Assembly: GCF_000225505.1 (NCBI RefSeq) | Contig: NZ_BACI01000097.1 | Span: 62,001 to 126,000 of the forward strand | Direction of reading: 5' to 3' | DNA from: Gordonia alkanivorans NBRC 16433 | GTDB taxonomy: Bacteria; Actinomycetota; Actinomycetes; Mycobacteriales; Mycobacteriaceae | DNA: 64,000 nt | In this document: piece after piece, positions 10,103 to 19,044 of the stretch | How positions within the stretch are numbered: position 1 is the first letter of the stretch | Layout of the letters: the number at the start of each line of letters is the position of its first letter | The notes under the pieces: model-generated | Told to the model about the DNA's origin: nothing | Databases searched by the model: none | The model's input: only the letters and a program-made list of their open reading frames with translations | Position numbers and translations under genes: made by a program

Positions 10103-11881
10103 ATGGCCACACCCATGTCCCGGCGGGATCTCGAGTTCCTGCTGTACGAATGGCTCGACGTCGAGGCCCTGACGTCACGGGACCGCTTCGCGGCACATTC
10201 GCGCGACACCTTCGACGCCGTCCTCGAACTCAGCGCCGACCTCGCGATGAAGTGCTTCGCCCCGGCCAACAAGATCGGCGACGCGAACGAGCCGTACATC
10301 GGCGATGACGGCAAGGTCGTCCTCCCCGACGAGGTGGTGTCGGGTCTCGCCGAGTTCCGCAAGGCCGGTCTCATCGCCGCCTCGTTCGACGAGGAACTCG
10401 GCGGCATGCAGTTGCCGACCGTCATCCGGCAGGCGTCGGCGGTGTGGTTCCAGGCGGCGAACGCGGCCATGTCGTCCTACAACTTCCTCACCGTCGGCAA
10501 CGCCAACCTGCTGGCCGAGTACGCGACTCCCGAACAGCGCGACACCTGGGTCCGACCACTCGTCGAGGGCCGCTTCTCCGGGACGATGTGCCTGTCCGAA
10601 CCGCAGGCCGGGTCGTCGCTGGCCGACGTCACCACCAAGGCCGAACCGGCCGGCGACGGCACGTACCGGATCACCGGGACCAAGATGTGGATCTCGGCCG
10701 GGGACCACGAACTCACCGAGAACATCGTGCATCTCGTACTCGCGAAGGCCCCCGGAGGCGGTCCCGGCGTCAAGGGGATCTCGCTGTTCATCGTCCCGAA
10801 GTTCCTGCCGGACGGCACCCGCAACGACATCGCCCTGGTCGGCCTCAACCACAAGATGGGCAACCGCGCGACCACCAACTGCCTGCTCAACTTCGGCGAC
10901 GGCACCTTCTCCCCCGACTCGGCACCCGGTGCTGTCGGATATTTGGTCGGCGAGGAGCACCGCGGCCTCTCCTACATGTTCCACATGATGAACGAGGCTC
11001 GTATCGGAGTCGGATTCCTCGCCACCGCACTGGGTTACGCCGGATACCAGGCGTCTCTGGAGTATGCGAAGGTGCGCACGCAGGGCCGCCCGGTCGACCA
11101 GAAGGACCCGTCGACCAAGCCGGTACCGATCATCGAACACGCCGACGTCCGGCGCATGCTGCTGGCCCAGAAGTCCTACGTCGAAGGCGCACTCGCGTTC
11201 GAGCTGTACTGCAGCGTTCTCGTCGATCAGGCCGCGACGGCCGCCGACGCCGAGGAGCGCGCCCGCATCGACCTGCTGCTCGAGGTGCTGACCCCGATCG
11301 CCAAGAGCTGGCCGTCGCAGTGGTGCCTGGAGGCCAACAGCCTGGCGATCCAGGTACTCGGCGGCTACGGCTACACCCGCGAGTTCGACGTCGAGCAGTA
11401 CTACCGCGACAACCGCCTCAACCCCATCCACGAAGGGGCACACGGCATCCACGGCCTCGACCTGCTGGGCCGCAAGGTGATCATGCAGGGCGGTGCCGGC
11501 CTGGCACTGCTCGCCGAGACCATCGGTGCGACCGTCGGACGTGCGCTCGAGGTGCCGGCTGCCGCCGGGTACGCCGATGCTTTGCAGTCGATCGTCGACC
11601 GACTCGTCAAGGTGACCGCGCACATCTGGTCGTCGGGCGATCCGAAGCTCGCGCTCGCCAATGCGACGCTCTACCTCGAGGCCACCGGCCACATCGTCAT
11701 CGCCTGGATGTGGCTCGAACAACTCCTCGCTGCGGACGGCCGGTCCGGCGACTTCTACGACGGCAAACGCGCTGCGGCCCAGTACTTCTTCCGGTATGAA
11801 CTACCGAAGACCGGCCCGCAGCTCGACCTCCTGACCGCTCTGGACCGCACCACCCTCGACGTCGAACCGTCCTGGTTCTGA
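10103..11881 (+). CDS. Acyl-CoA dehydrogenase with C-terminal extension
   Basis: A 592-residue FAD enzyme, longer than the usual 380 because of an N-terminal extension and an extra C-terminal domain, as in the long FadE/AidB-like group. Visible are the FAD/substrate stretch CLSEPQAGSSLADVTTKA, YRITGTKMWISAGDHE, QVLGGYGYTREFDVEQYYRD and the IHEGAHGIHGLDLLGRK segment, which supplies the glutamate base. It introduces the alpha-beta double bond in beta-oxidation; chain length is unknown. Start: GAGGAAG 6 nt upstream. It is paired with the SDR gene 67 nt downstream, so they probably act in the same degradation. Confidence 0.9.
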   Translation: MATPMSRRDLEFLLYEWLDVEALTSRDRFAAHSRDTFDAVLELSADLAMKCFAPANKIGDANEPYIGDDGKVVLPDEVVSGLAEFRKAGLIAASFDEELGGMQLPTVIRQASAVWFQAANAAMSSYNFLTVGNANLLAEYATPEQRDTWVRPLVEGRFSGTMCLSEPQAGSSLADVTTKAEPAGDGTYRITGTKMWISAGDHELTENIVHLVLAKAPGGGPGVKGISLFIVPKFLPDGTRNDIALVGLNHKMGNRATTNCLLNFGDGTFSPDSAPGAVGYLVGEEHRGLSYMFHMMNEARIGVGFLATALGYAGYQASLEYAKVRTQGRPVDQKDPSTKPVPIIEHADVRRMLLAQKSYVEGALAFELYCSVLVDQAATAADAEERARIDLLLEVLTPIAKSWPSQWCLEANSLAIQVLGGYGYTREFDVEQYYRDNRLNPIHEGAHGIHGLDLLGRKVIMQGGAGLALLAETIGATVGRALEVPAAAGYADALQSIVDRLVKVTAHIWSSGDPKLALANATLYLEATGHIVIAWMWLEQLLAADGRSGDFYDGKRAAAQYFFRYELPKTGPQLDLLTALDRTTLDVEPSWF

Positions 11882-11948
11882 CCTCACCACCGATCACGAC
11901 GCGACGCCGATGCGCCGTGTCACGTAAGAACATACAAGGGAGACAACG

Positions 11949-12710
11949 ATGTCCGTGATGGATCTGTTCGACACCACCGGCAAGGTGGTCATCGTGACCG
12001 GCGCTTCGTCGGGACTCGGTGTCTCCTTCGCCCGCGGCTTCGCCGAAGCCGGCGCCGACGTCGTGCTCGCCGCGCGTCGGGCGGAGAAGCTCGCCGACAC
12101 CGCCGCCGCCGTGGAAGCGCTGGGCCGCAAGGCGCTCGTCGTCCCCGCCGACGTCTCCGACCCCGAACAGTGCCAGCGCGTCGTCGATGCGGCGATGGAG
12201 ACCTTCGGCAAGGTCGACGTCCTCATCAACAACGCCGGGATCGGCACCGCCTACCCCGCCACCCGTGAGACCCCCGAGCAGTTCCGGGACGTCATCGACG
12301 TCAACCTCAACGGTTCCTACTGGATGGCGCAGTCGTGCGGCCGGGTGATGCAGCCGGGAAGTGCGATCGTCAACATCTCGTCGATCCTCGGCATCACCAC
12401 CGCCGGGTTGCCGCAGGCGGCCTACGCCGCGAGCAAGGCCGGCGTCATCGGCCTCACCCGGGACCTCGCCCAGCAGTGGGGCGCCCGCAAGGGCATCCGG
12501 GTCAACGCCATCGCGCCCGGCTTCTTCGAGAGCGAGATGACCGACACCTACCAGCCCGGCTACCTCGACTCGCAGATGCCGCGGGTCGTCCTGGGCCGCA
12601 CCGGCCACGGCGAAGAGCTCGCCGCCACCGCGATCTGGCTGTCGTCGGCGGCCGCCGGCTACGTCACCGGCCAGACCCTCGCGGTCGACGGTGGCGTCAC
12701 GATCACCTAG
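11949..12710 (+). CDS. Short-chain dehydrogenase/reductase
   Basis: A 253-residue classical SDR. Visible are TGASSGLG (cofactor site, residues 17-24), NNAGIG, the catalytic serine in NISSILG, YAASK (Tyr and Lys catalytic) and the GGVTIT end. D/R residues after beta-2 (LAARRAEK) suggest NADP or mixed cofactor use. It most likely oxidises a 3-hydroxyacyl-CoA or a similar alcohol made downstream of the neighbouring acyl-CoA dehydrogenase. Start: AAGGGAGACAACG precedes the ATG. Confidence 0.9.
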   Translation: MSVMDLFDTTGKVVIVTGASSGLGVSFARGFAEAGADVVLAARRAEKLADTAAAVEALGRKALVVPADVSDPEQCQRVVDAAMETFGKVDVLINNAGIGTAYPATRETPEQFRDVIDVNLNGSYWMAQSCGRVMQPGSAIVNISSILGITTAGLPQAAYAASKAGVIGLTRDLAQQWGARKGIRVNAIAPGFFESEMTDTYQPGYLDSQMPRVVLGRTGHGEELAATAIWLSSAAAGYVTGQTLAVDGGVTIT

Positions 12711-12763
12711 AAGCGGCACGCGATTGCCGCGGTCGGCGGCGGGGCGGCCCTAGACTGGTCGCA

Positions 12764-13282
12764 ATGGAATCCGCACCCGCTCCCGACAATCCGCTGCATC
12801 CCACCCTGCGTGAGCCGGTCAACCAGGTCGATCCGCGTGCCAAGACCCTGTGGCGCGTCGGTCCGCTGATCCTGGGTGTGCCGGCCACCATCGCGGCCAT
12901 CGTGGTCGCGGTCGTCGTCCCCGACGCACGGTGGGGTGCAACGCTCGCCGCGATCGCCCTGGCCCTGCTGACCGTGTTCTACACGACCGTGGTCCCGTTG
13001 TGGCGGTACCGTTTTCACCGCTGGGAGGTCAGCGAGGATGCGGTGTACGCCCAGTCGGGCTGGTTCGTTCGGCACCGGGTGATCATCCCGATCGCGCGCA
13101 TCCAGGTCGTCGACACCGAGGCCGGACCTCTCGAGCAGCTGCTGAAGCTGGGCAAGCTCACGGTGACCACGGCGTCGTCGGCGGGCACGATCCACATCGA
13201 GGGCCTCGACGCCGAACTGGCGCGCGCAACCGCGTCCGACCTGACCATTCGCACCCAGGCGTTCACCGATGACGCAACCTGA
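12764..13282 (+). CDS. PH-domain (bPH2/DUF304) membrane protein, YdbS-like
   Basis: A 172-residue protein with two N-terminal membrane helices (about 30-75; ILGVPATIAAIVVAVVV and LAAIALALLTVFYTTVV), then a bacterial PH-like domain (RFHRWEVSEDAVYAQSGW, VIIPIARIQVVDTEAGPLEQ). The function of the family is not settled; pairs of such genes are common in actinobacteria and Firmicutes. TAGACT at 12751-12756 lies 7 nt before the ATG, so the mRNA is probably leaderless. It overlaps the next gene by 14 nt. Confidence 0.85.
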   Translation: MESAPAPDNPLHPTLREPVNQVDPRAKTLWRVGPLILGVPATIAAIVVAVVVPDARWGATLAAIALALLTVFYTTVVPLWRYRFHRWEVSEDAVYAQSGWFVRHRVIIPIARIQVVDTEAGPLEQLLKLGKLTVTTASSAGTIHIEGLDAELARATASDLTIRTQAFTDDAT

Positions 13283-14807
13283 GCCGCAGCCCGGCGTCGT
13301 GCCGCCGCCCACCCCTGCGTCGGGTCTGCACATCGATGCGCCGGACGAGTGGCATCGACAGTCTCCGTGGATGATGGCGGTGACCGTCGTCGAATCACTC
13401 CCCTCGCTGATCCCCGTCCTCATCGCACTTGTCTTCGCCGGCCGAAGCGCGCCCCTGTTGACCCTGATCGCCACCGTCGTGCTCGTGCCGCTGGTGACGG
13501 TGGTGCCGTGGTTGACCACCTTCTATCAGGTGACCGCGGAACACGTCCGGGTCCGGAGCGGGCTGATCACCAAGAAGGTCGCCACCGCCCGGCGTGACCG
13601 CATCCGCAGCGTCGACCTCACCGCGTCCCTCGTCCACCGCGTGCTGAACCTGCAGAAGGTCACCATCGGCACCGGCGGCGACGAACAGGCGTCGCAGGTC
13701 AAACTCCGCGCCGTCACCCTCCCCGAAGCACGGGCCCTGCACGACGACCTGATGCCGACGGCGGGTACCCGTTCTGCCGCAGCAGCATCGGATGAGCATC
13801 TCGCTCCGGAAACACCGTCGGCGGCACCCGAGGTGCTGACCAGCTTCCAGAACGCCTGGCTGCGGTACTCCCCGTTCTCGATGGGCGGTCTCGCGATCGC
13901 CGCGGCGGTCGTCGGCATCGGCGTCCAGATCGCCAACGACGCAGGCATGTTCGACGAGGGGGTCGGACTCGCGCGCGACGCCTTGGACACCGTGCGGTCG
14001 ATCCCGCTCGCACTCGTCATCGCCGTGGCCGTGGTGGCGGTGATCCTCGTCGGCTCCGTCCTGTCGGTGGTCGGATACGTCCTGAGCTACTGGGACTTCC
14101 GGCTCACCCGGCATCCCGACGGCACGCTGCGCACCGAACGCGGACTGCTGACCACCAACGCAATCAGCTTCGACGAGAAGCGCATCCGGGGTAGCCATCT
14201 GACCGAGCCGATCCTGATGCGCCCACTGAAGGGCGCTCGTCTGCAGGCGATCGCGACCGGGGCGACCAAGCATCCGCTGCTGCTGCCGCCGGCACCGATC
14301 TCCGAGGCGATGCGGGTGGCCGACCTGGTCACCCACGAACGCTCCGAACTCACCGCCGGGCTGACCGGACACGGCCGCGTCGCCTTCATCCGACGCCTCA
14401 ACCGGGGCTTCCTCGCGGGTCTGGTGATCCTCGCCGGGATCTCGATCGCGGTCGCCGCCGGTGCGATCCCCGTCCCCTGGATCGCGGTGGGGGTGCTTGC
14501 GCTCGCGGGTTCGATCGGCCTCGCCGTCGTCCGGGCCCGACACCTCGGCCACCGCCTCACCACCCGTTCGGTCGTCATCGCACCCCCGACGGTCGCCCGG
14601 CAGCGGATCGTCGTCGACCGCGATGGGGTCATCGGCTGGGCGAGCAGGTCGTCGGTCTTCCAGCGCCGGACCGGGGTCTGCACGCTGATCCTCGCGACCG
14701 CCGCCGGTTCCGAGCACTATTCGCTCGTCGACGTCGACGAGGCGACCGCCGCGGCGATCACCGCCGACGTGACACCCGACTGGGTGGCGCCGTTCCTCCG
14801 ATCCTGA
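13269..14807 (+). CDS. PH-domain (bPH2) membrane protein, YdbT-like
   Basis: A 512-residue membrane protein with several helices (about 40-85, 200-270, 385-425) and repeated bPH2 modules: EHVRVRSGLITKKVATARRDRIRSVDL at about 92-118, a second near LRTERGLLTTNAISFDEKRI, and a third at the C-terminus. It is the usual larger partner of the 172-residue protein, whose stop it overlaps by 14 nt, so the two are co-translated and likely form a complex. Its cellular task is unknown. Confidence 0.85.
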   Translation: MTQPEPQPGVVPPPTPASGLHIDAPDEWHRQSPWMMAVTVVESLPSLIPVLIALVFAGRSAPLLTLIATVVLVPLVTVVPWLTTFYQVTAEHVRVRSGLITKKVATARRDRIRSVDLTASLVHRVLNLQKVTIGTGGDEQASQVKLRAVTLPEARALHDDLMPTAGTRSAAAASDEHLAPETPSAAPEVLTSFQNAWLRYSPFSMGGLAIAAAVVGIGVQIANDAGMFDEGVGLARDALDTVRSIPLALVIAVAVVAVILVGSVLSVVGYVLSYWDFRLTRHPDGTLRTERGLLTTNAISFDEKRIRGSHLTEPILMRPLKGARLQAIATGATKHPLLLPPAPISEAMRVADLVTHERSELTAGLTGHGRVAFIRRLNRGFLAGLVILAGISIAVAAGAIPVPWIAVGVLALAGSIGLAVVRARHLGHRLTTRSVVIAPPTVARQRIVVDRDGVIGWASRSSVFQRRTGVCTLILATAAGSEHYSLVDVDEATAAAITADVTPDWVAPFLRS

Positions 14808-14904
14808 TCCGGCGCCCGCGGAGGCAACCGGGACGATCGACTGAGACGTTTTCCCAAATCCGTCCGACGCCGTTGCGGCCTGTGGTAGACATCACAACCA
14901 GATG

Positions 14905-14918
14905 AGTCAGCACTGACT
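14905..14918 (+). promoter_or_regulatory. TetR-type operator before the FAD oxidoreductase
   Basis: AGTCAG-CA-CTGACT is a perfect palindrome, 28 nt before the oxidoreductase start. A TetR regulator is encoded just downstream (16816), so it is the obvious binding protein (inferred). Confidence 0.6.
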
Positions 14919-14945
14919 GTTCTGGGGTCGATGGAGGGTCGGACA

Positions 14946-16793
14946 ATGTCGGATGACCAGCAATTCCCGGCGAGCACTTCCGGTGGCGGGGCAGCCCGAG
15001 AGGGCTTCTCCCGCCGCACGGTTCTGCGGGGATCGGCGGCCGCGGCCGTCCTCGCCGGTACCGCAACAGCACTCCCCCACGCCCACGTACCGTCGGCAGG
15101 AGCGGTACCGCGCAGCGGGCGTGGTCGTGGTCGCGACGTCGCCGTCTTCGGCGGCGGGATGTCCGGACTCGCCGCGGCGCACGAGCTCGTCGAGCGCGGC
15201 TTCGCGGTGACCGTCTACGAACCCGCATACCTCGGCGGCAAGGCCCGCAGCCACGATGTACCCGGCACCGCGAGCGGAGGTCGTCTGGCCCTGCCCGGCG
15301 AGCACGGTTTCCGCTTCTTCCCCAGCTGCTATCAGCACGTGCCGGAGATGATGGAACGAATCCCGTTGGGCCGCAGCAACGTCCGCGACCAACACCTGAT
15401 CAGCGTCGAATCGGCGACCATCGCTTTCGACGAATCCGGTTACGCCCCGACGACGGCACCGGCATCGCTGCTGGGTCTCGTCGACCACGCGCCGGAGATC
15501 GTCACCCTGGAGAACCTGCGCAACGCGATGATGACCGGGCTGAAGTTCGTCGTCGACGTCCCGCTGACCGAACTCGCCTACTTCGTCTCACGTGAACTGG
15601 TGATCGCGACGAGCTGCACCGAGCGTCGGATCGGACAGTGGGAGAACCAGTCCTGGATGCAGTTCGTGAAGGCGAAGGGCAAGTCGCGAGCCTATCAGCG
15701 GTACCTCGTGGGCGCCCTGACCCGTGCCCTGGTGGCCGCGAAACCCGACTCTGCGTCGGCGCGCACCATCGGGCAGATCGGCCTGGCACTGACCACCGCC
15801 GCCAGCGGCCTGATACCCCAGTACCAGTCCGGTCTGGTGATCGGCGACGTCGACCGAATCCTCAACCGGCCCACCAACCATGCGTGGATCGACCCGTGGG
15901 TCGCCCATCTGCGGAGTCGAGGCGTCCGCTTCGTGATGGGGGCGGGCCTGGCGCAGCTGGACGTCGCCCGCGGCCGCATCACCGGCGCCCGATTGACCAC
16001 CGGCACGACCGTCGAATCCGACTGGTACGTAGCGGCCATGCCGATCGACCGGCTCAAGCCGCTGCTGTCACCGCAGTTGGTCTCCGCCGACCCGACACTC
16101 GCTGGTATCCATCGACTCCAGGACGACTGGATGGTGGGTATCCAATACTTCCTGTCCCGGCGGTCGGAGTTGCCGCCCGGCCACATCGCGGCGCTTGGAA
16201 CCCCGTGGGCGCTGACCGGCCTGTACCAGGCACCACCGTGGAAGGTCGACTTCTCCCGCAAGTACGGCGACGGTCGTGTGAAAGATTGCTTGTCCATTGA
16301 CATCTCGGAGTGGGAGAAGCCCGGGATCCTGTACGGCAAGCCTGCCAAGCAGTGCACCGAACAGGAGATCGCCCGAGAGGTGTGGGCGCAGATGAGCCGG
16401 GCCATGAACGCCGGCGGACGGAAGATCCTGCGCTCCGCGGACATCGTGACGTGGTCGCTGGATCCGGGGATCACGTGGTCGCCGACCATCGCCAACGCGA
16501 CTCCACTGATGGTCAACACCGCCGGGTCGTACGCGCACCGTCCGAACGCCCACACGAAGATCCCGAACCTGTTCATCGGCGGCGACCACGTCCGCAGCAA
16601 CATCGACCTCGCCACGATGGAGGGCGCCAACGAATCCGGCCGGCGGGTGACCAACGCGATCATCGCCGCGGCCGACAGTCCCGCGCAGGACGCGACGCTG
16701 TTCCCGCTGTGGGAGCTGCCGATGCTCGATCCTCTCAAGCAGATCGACCGTGACCGTTATCGAGCCGGTCTCCCACACATCCTCGACGTGTGA
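14946..16793 (+). CDS. Tat-exported FAD-dependent oxidoreductase (amine oxidase/phytoene-desaturase-like)
   Basis: A 615-residue flavoprotein. The N-terminus has a twin-arginine signal (FSRRTVLRGSAAAAVLAG, about 21-38). A GG-type FAD fold follows (VAVFGGGMSGLAAAHEL, then YEPAYLGGKARS) and a C-terminal FAD segment near LFIGGDHVRSNIDLATMEGA. The family covers desaturases and hydroxysqualene dehydroxylase-like enzymes acting on isoprenoids or steroids; the substrate is unknown. The ATG at 14946 is chosen over the one at 14931 because GGAGG lies 8 nt upstream of it. A TetR gene 22 nt downstream and a palindrome upstream suggest self-contained regulation. Confidence 0.82.
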   Translation: MSDDQQFPASTSGGGAAREGFSRRTVLRGSAAAAVLAGTATALPHAHVPSAGAVPRSGRGRGRDVAVFGGGMSGLAAAHELVERGFAVTVYEPAYLGGKARSHDVPGTASGGRLALPGEHGFRFFPSCYQHVPEMMERIPLGRSNVRDQHLISVESATIAFDESGYAPTTAPASLLGLVDHAPEIVTLENLRNAMMTGLKFVVDVPLTELAYFVSRELVIATSCTERRIGQWENQSWMQFVKAKGKSRAYQRYLVGALTRALVAAKPDSASARTIGQIGLALTTAASGLIPQYQSGLVIGDVDRILNRPTNHAWIDPWVAHLRSRGVRFVMGAGLAQLDVARGRITGARLTTGTTVESDWYVAAMPIDRLKPLLSPQLVSADPTLAGIHRLQDDWMVGIQYFLSRRSELPPGHIAALGTPWALTGLYQAPPWKVDFSRKYGDGRVKDCLSIDISEWEKPGILYGKPAKQCTEQEIAREVWAQMSRAMNAGGRKILRSADIVTWSLDPGITWSPTIANATPLMVNTAGSYAHRPNAHTKIPNLFIGGDHVRSNIDLATMEGANESGRRVTNAIIAAADSPAQDATLFPLWELPMLDPLKQIDRDRYRAGLPHILDV

Positions 16794-16815
16794 GCAGTCG
16801 ATCTAGGATCCGGAG

Positions 16816-17433
16816 GTGACCACCTCCCCCGGTGCCGCGCGTCCCGCCGTCCAGCAACGATCCGGCGTGACACGCACCCGCATCCTCGACGCGGCGATCC
16901 GCGTGCTCGTCGATCGCGGCTACTCCGGTGCCAGCACCGTCGCCATCCAGAATGAGGCCGGGGTGAGCCGCGGGCGGCTGCTGCACCACTATCCGTCGCG
17001 TGATGCGTTGCTGATGGCGGCGGTCGGGCATCTGGCCAAGACACGAATCGAAGAGCTGCCCAGCCGCGTGGATTGGCCCGACGACCCGATCGCCCGCATC
17101 TCGCTGGCCACCGACGTCGGATGGTCGACGTTCCATCAGCCGTACTTCGTGGCATCGATGGAACTGTGGGTCGCCGCCCGCACCAACGAGAACCTGCGCA
17201 CCGCGCTGCTGCCGACCGAACGCGAGATCGGCAAGACCGTACGCGAGGCGGTCGCCGGCTTCCTCGGACCGGACCTGACGTCGTCGCCGCGGTATGCCGA
17301 CCTCTACCCGATCCTGTTCACGAGCATGCGCGGTGCAGCGACGACCTACCTGATCGATCGCCGCGACCCCGCCACCGATCCGCACCTGCCGCTGTGGAAG
17401 GACCTGACGCGGATCTACCTGATGGAGGGCTGA
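16816..17433 (+). CDS. TetR family transcriptional regulator
   Basis: A 205-residue repressor. The N-terminal HTH is clear: TRTRILDAAIRVLVDRGYSG, then STVAIQNEAGVSRGRLLHHY, about residues 18-62. The C-terminal ligand domain is not assignable. It lies 22 nt after the FAD oxidoreductase and probably controls it through the AGTCAG/CTGACT palindrome at 14905. TAGGAT (16804-16809) ends 6 nt before the GTG start, so it may also have its own leaderless transcript. Confidence 0.87.
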   Translation: MTTSPGAARPAVQQRSGVTRTRILDAAIRVLVDRGYSGASTVAIQNEAGVSRGRLLHHYPSRDALLMAAVGHLAKTRIEELPSRVDWPDDPIARISLATDVGWSTFHQPYFVASMELWVAARTNENLRTALLPTEREIGKTVREAVAGFLGPDLTSSPRYADLYPILFTSMRGAATTYLIDRRDPATDPHLPLWKDLTRIYLMEG

Positions 17434-17458
17434 TGCCGGGGCCGCCCCCGCCTACCTG

Positions 17459-17528
17459 TTCCCGCTCAATCGTTTCCGTCCCGCGGCATCGTCTCCTTCC
17501 CGCGGGCGCCAGCCTCCGAGCGGGAAGG
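17459..17528. terminator. Convergent terminator region between tetR and the Nudix gene
   Basis: Two overlapping inverted repeats occur: TTCCCGCTC (17459) with GAGCGGGAA (17518-17526), and CCTTCCCGC (17495-17503) with GCGGGAAGG (17520-17528). They sit between two convergent genes, so a bidirectional terminator is likely. Confidence 0.5.
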
Positions 17529-17571
17529 AATCAGTCACGCGGGAATGTCGACTCGCAAGCTCCTCGGCTAC

Positions 17572-18060
17572 TCAGCCGCCGGTCGGGAGGGCGTCGAGCA
17601 ACCTGTCGACGAACACCGCCTGCGCGGGGTTGAGCTTCCTCTTCGCGGTCTCGGGGTCGAACCACTCGGCGCGGTCGATCTCCGGGAACGACTGCATGCG
17701 GCCCGACTGCGGCGGCCACGCCATCTCGAAGGCGTTGCTGACGACGGTCGTCACGTCGAGATCGCCTTCGACCGCGAACCCGATCACGACCTTCCCGCTC
17801 TTGAGTTTCACCTCGCCGAGGTCGATGTGCGGGCCGTCGGGCACCGGGCTGCCGATCTCCTCGAGGTACTCGCGTCGCGCCGCATCCCACTCCGACTCGT
17901 CGGCATCGAGCAGACCCTTCGGAATCGACCATGACCCCTCGTCGGGCTTGCGGGCCCAGATCGGGCCGCCGGGATGAGCGAGGAGGAGTTCAACGCCGCC
18001 CGAATCAGCGCGCCGGAACAGCAGGACCCCCGCGCTGCGTCGAGTCTTGGAAACGGTCAC
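17572..18060 (-). CDS. NUDIX hydrolase
   Basis: A 162-residue Nudix enzyme. The Nudix box is visible as GLLDADESEWDAA then RREYLEEIG at about residues 49-70, matching GX5EX7REXXEEXG. The N-terminus (RRSAGVLLFRR) and WSIPKG are typical of the diadenosine-polyphosphate/MutT-like branch. The start is GTG on the minus strand. It is convergent with tetR; its substrate cannot be told from sequence. Confidence 0.87.
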   Translation of the reverse strand: MTVSKTRRSAGVLLFRRADSGGVELLLAHPGGPIWARKPDEGSWSIPKGLLDADESEWDAARREYLEEIGSPVPDGPHIDLGEVKLKSGKVVIGFAVEGDLDVTTVVSNAFEMAWPPQSGRMQSFPEIDRAEWFDPETAKRKLNPAQAVFVDRLLDALPTGG

Positions 18061-18096
18061 CGATACATCTTCGCGCCAAACGCCGACGGCGGGTTG

Positions 18097-18225
18097 TCAC
18101 GCCGCGGTTCGTGACCCGGCGAGCCGACGTTCCCGGATGTCGGGAACCAGAAGCGTCAGAGCCGCGCCCACCAGGGCCAGACCCGCCAGGACATAGAAGA
18201 CCGCGTCGAGGCTCCGTGGAGACCA
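18097..18225 (-). pseudogene. C-terminal remnant of an MFS-type permease
   Basis: Read on the minus strand, one frame encodes LDAVFYVLAGLALVGAALTL followed by LVPDIRERRLAG and a stop at 18097. This is one membrane helix plus the basic tail typical of the end of a major facilitator permease. Upstream the frame loses similarity at about 18220 and hits a stop, and no other permease part is present. I read it as the leftover of a deletion. Confidence 0.55.
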
Positions 18226-18256
18226 GCAGTGTGGAACACCTCGTCAGGCATGACCG

Positions 18257-18628
18257 TCAATGAGGCTTGGCGTAGTTGCTCGCCCCGTAGAAGTCGACGG
18301 TGACCACCGGCTCGTCGCCGACCACCCACGCGTCGTGGCCGGACGGCAGTGACGTGATCTGTCCGGGCCCGGCATCGAACTCGGTGCCGTCGGCCATCAC
18401 GATGTGCAGCGTTCCGGCCACGTGGTACTGGAAATGCGGGGCCTCGCAGAGTTCGGTACCGGCGACCGGTTTGACGTCGACCGACCATCGCCAGCCGGGC
18501 TGCAACTCCAGTCGACCGATCTCGGAATCCCCGACGTTGAGCACGCTCATCCGGCCGTGGCCGAAGGTGCGGACCTCGTCGGGTTCGGCGAAGTCGCGGT
18601 GTTCGGTGCGATGTTCGGTGCCGGTCAT
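18257..18628 (-). CDS. Cupin-domain protein
   Basis: A 123-residue single-domain cupin with LELQPGWRWSVDVKPVAGTE, HFQYHVAGTLHIVMADGTEF and a second motif, GQITSLPSGHDAWVVGDEPV. Metal-binding histidines are only partly kept, so enzyme activity is uncertain. The ATG at 18628 is preceded by a strong AGGAGG. An internal start is chosen; the frame upstream is only read-through. It could be a small-ligand sensor or an isomerase-like enzyme. Confidence 0.8.
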   Translation of the reverse strand: MTGTEHRTEHRDFAEPDEVRTFGHGRMSVLNVGDSEIGRLELQPGWRWSVDVKPVAGTELCEAPHFQYHVAGTLHIVMADGTEFDAGPGQITSLPSGHDAWVVGDEPVVTVDFYGASNYAKPH

Positions 18629-18813
18629 GATTCCTCCTACGGGTCGACATCGACGGGCACCTCTGACGGTACGAACCCGAGCTTGCGGTTCGGTCGCGGT
18701 CGGCGCACGATCCGGCGCTGGTGAGGGCATGCGGGGCGCCGCGTCCGAGACACGCCGGCGACGGAGACCGGACACCGCCCCGACCTCGCCGGAATCGGCA
18801 TATCGTTGTACGC

Positions 18814-19044
18814 ATGGCCTCCAGACTCGACCCCGAGGAATCGGCTCCCGACGACCGCATCGTCGACCCCGACGTGCCGCACGAATGGCCGCACGCGTCG
18901 GCCTTCGCCTTCGGCGATTCGACCCCGATCGGCGAGACCGACCGGCTGGTCCGTGAACGTGCGGCATACGAGGCCGCCGGCCACGCCGACCACAACCGCG
19001 GCCACGCGGTGGGCGGCTCCGACGGAAGCACCGAGGGGCAATAG
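18814..19044 (+). CDS. Small conserved hypothetical protein (76 residues)
   Basis: An acidic, hydrophilic protein (MASRLDPEESAPDDRIVDPD..) with no membrane segment or known motif. TATCGT (18801-18806) ends exactly 7 nt before the ATG, the pattern of a leaderless actinobacterial mRNA, which supports this start. The stop directly abuts the start of the VOC gene (no gap), so the two are one transcript. Function not recognised. Confidence 0.65.
   Translation: MASRLDPEESAPDDRIVDPDVPHEWPHASAFAFGDSTPIGETDRLVRERAAYEAAGHADHNRGHAVGGSDGSTEGQ

Noticed and set aside
18156..19031. 291-codon minus-strand frame covering the cupin and VOC-upstream region
   Set aside because: It overlaps the well-supported cupin gene in another frame and the small plus-strand gene; arginine-rich and without similarity.
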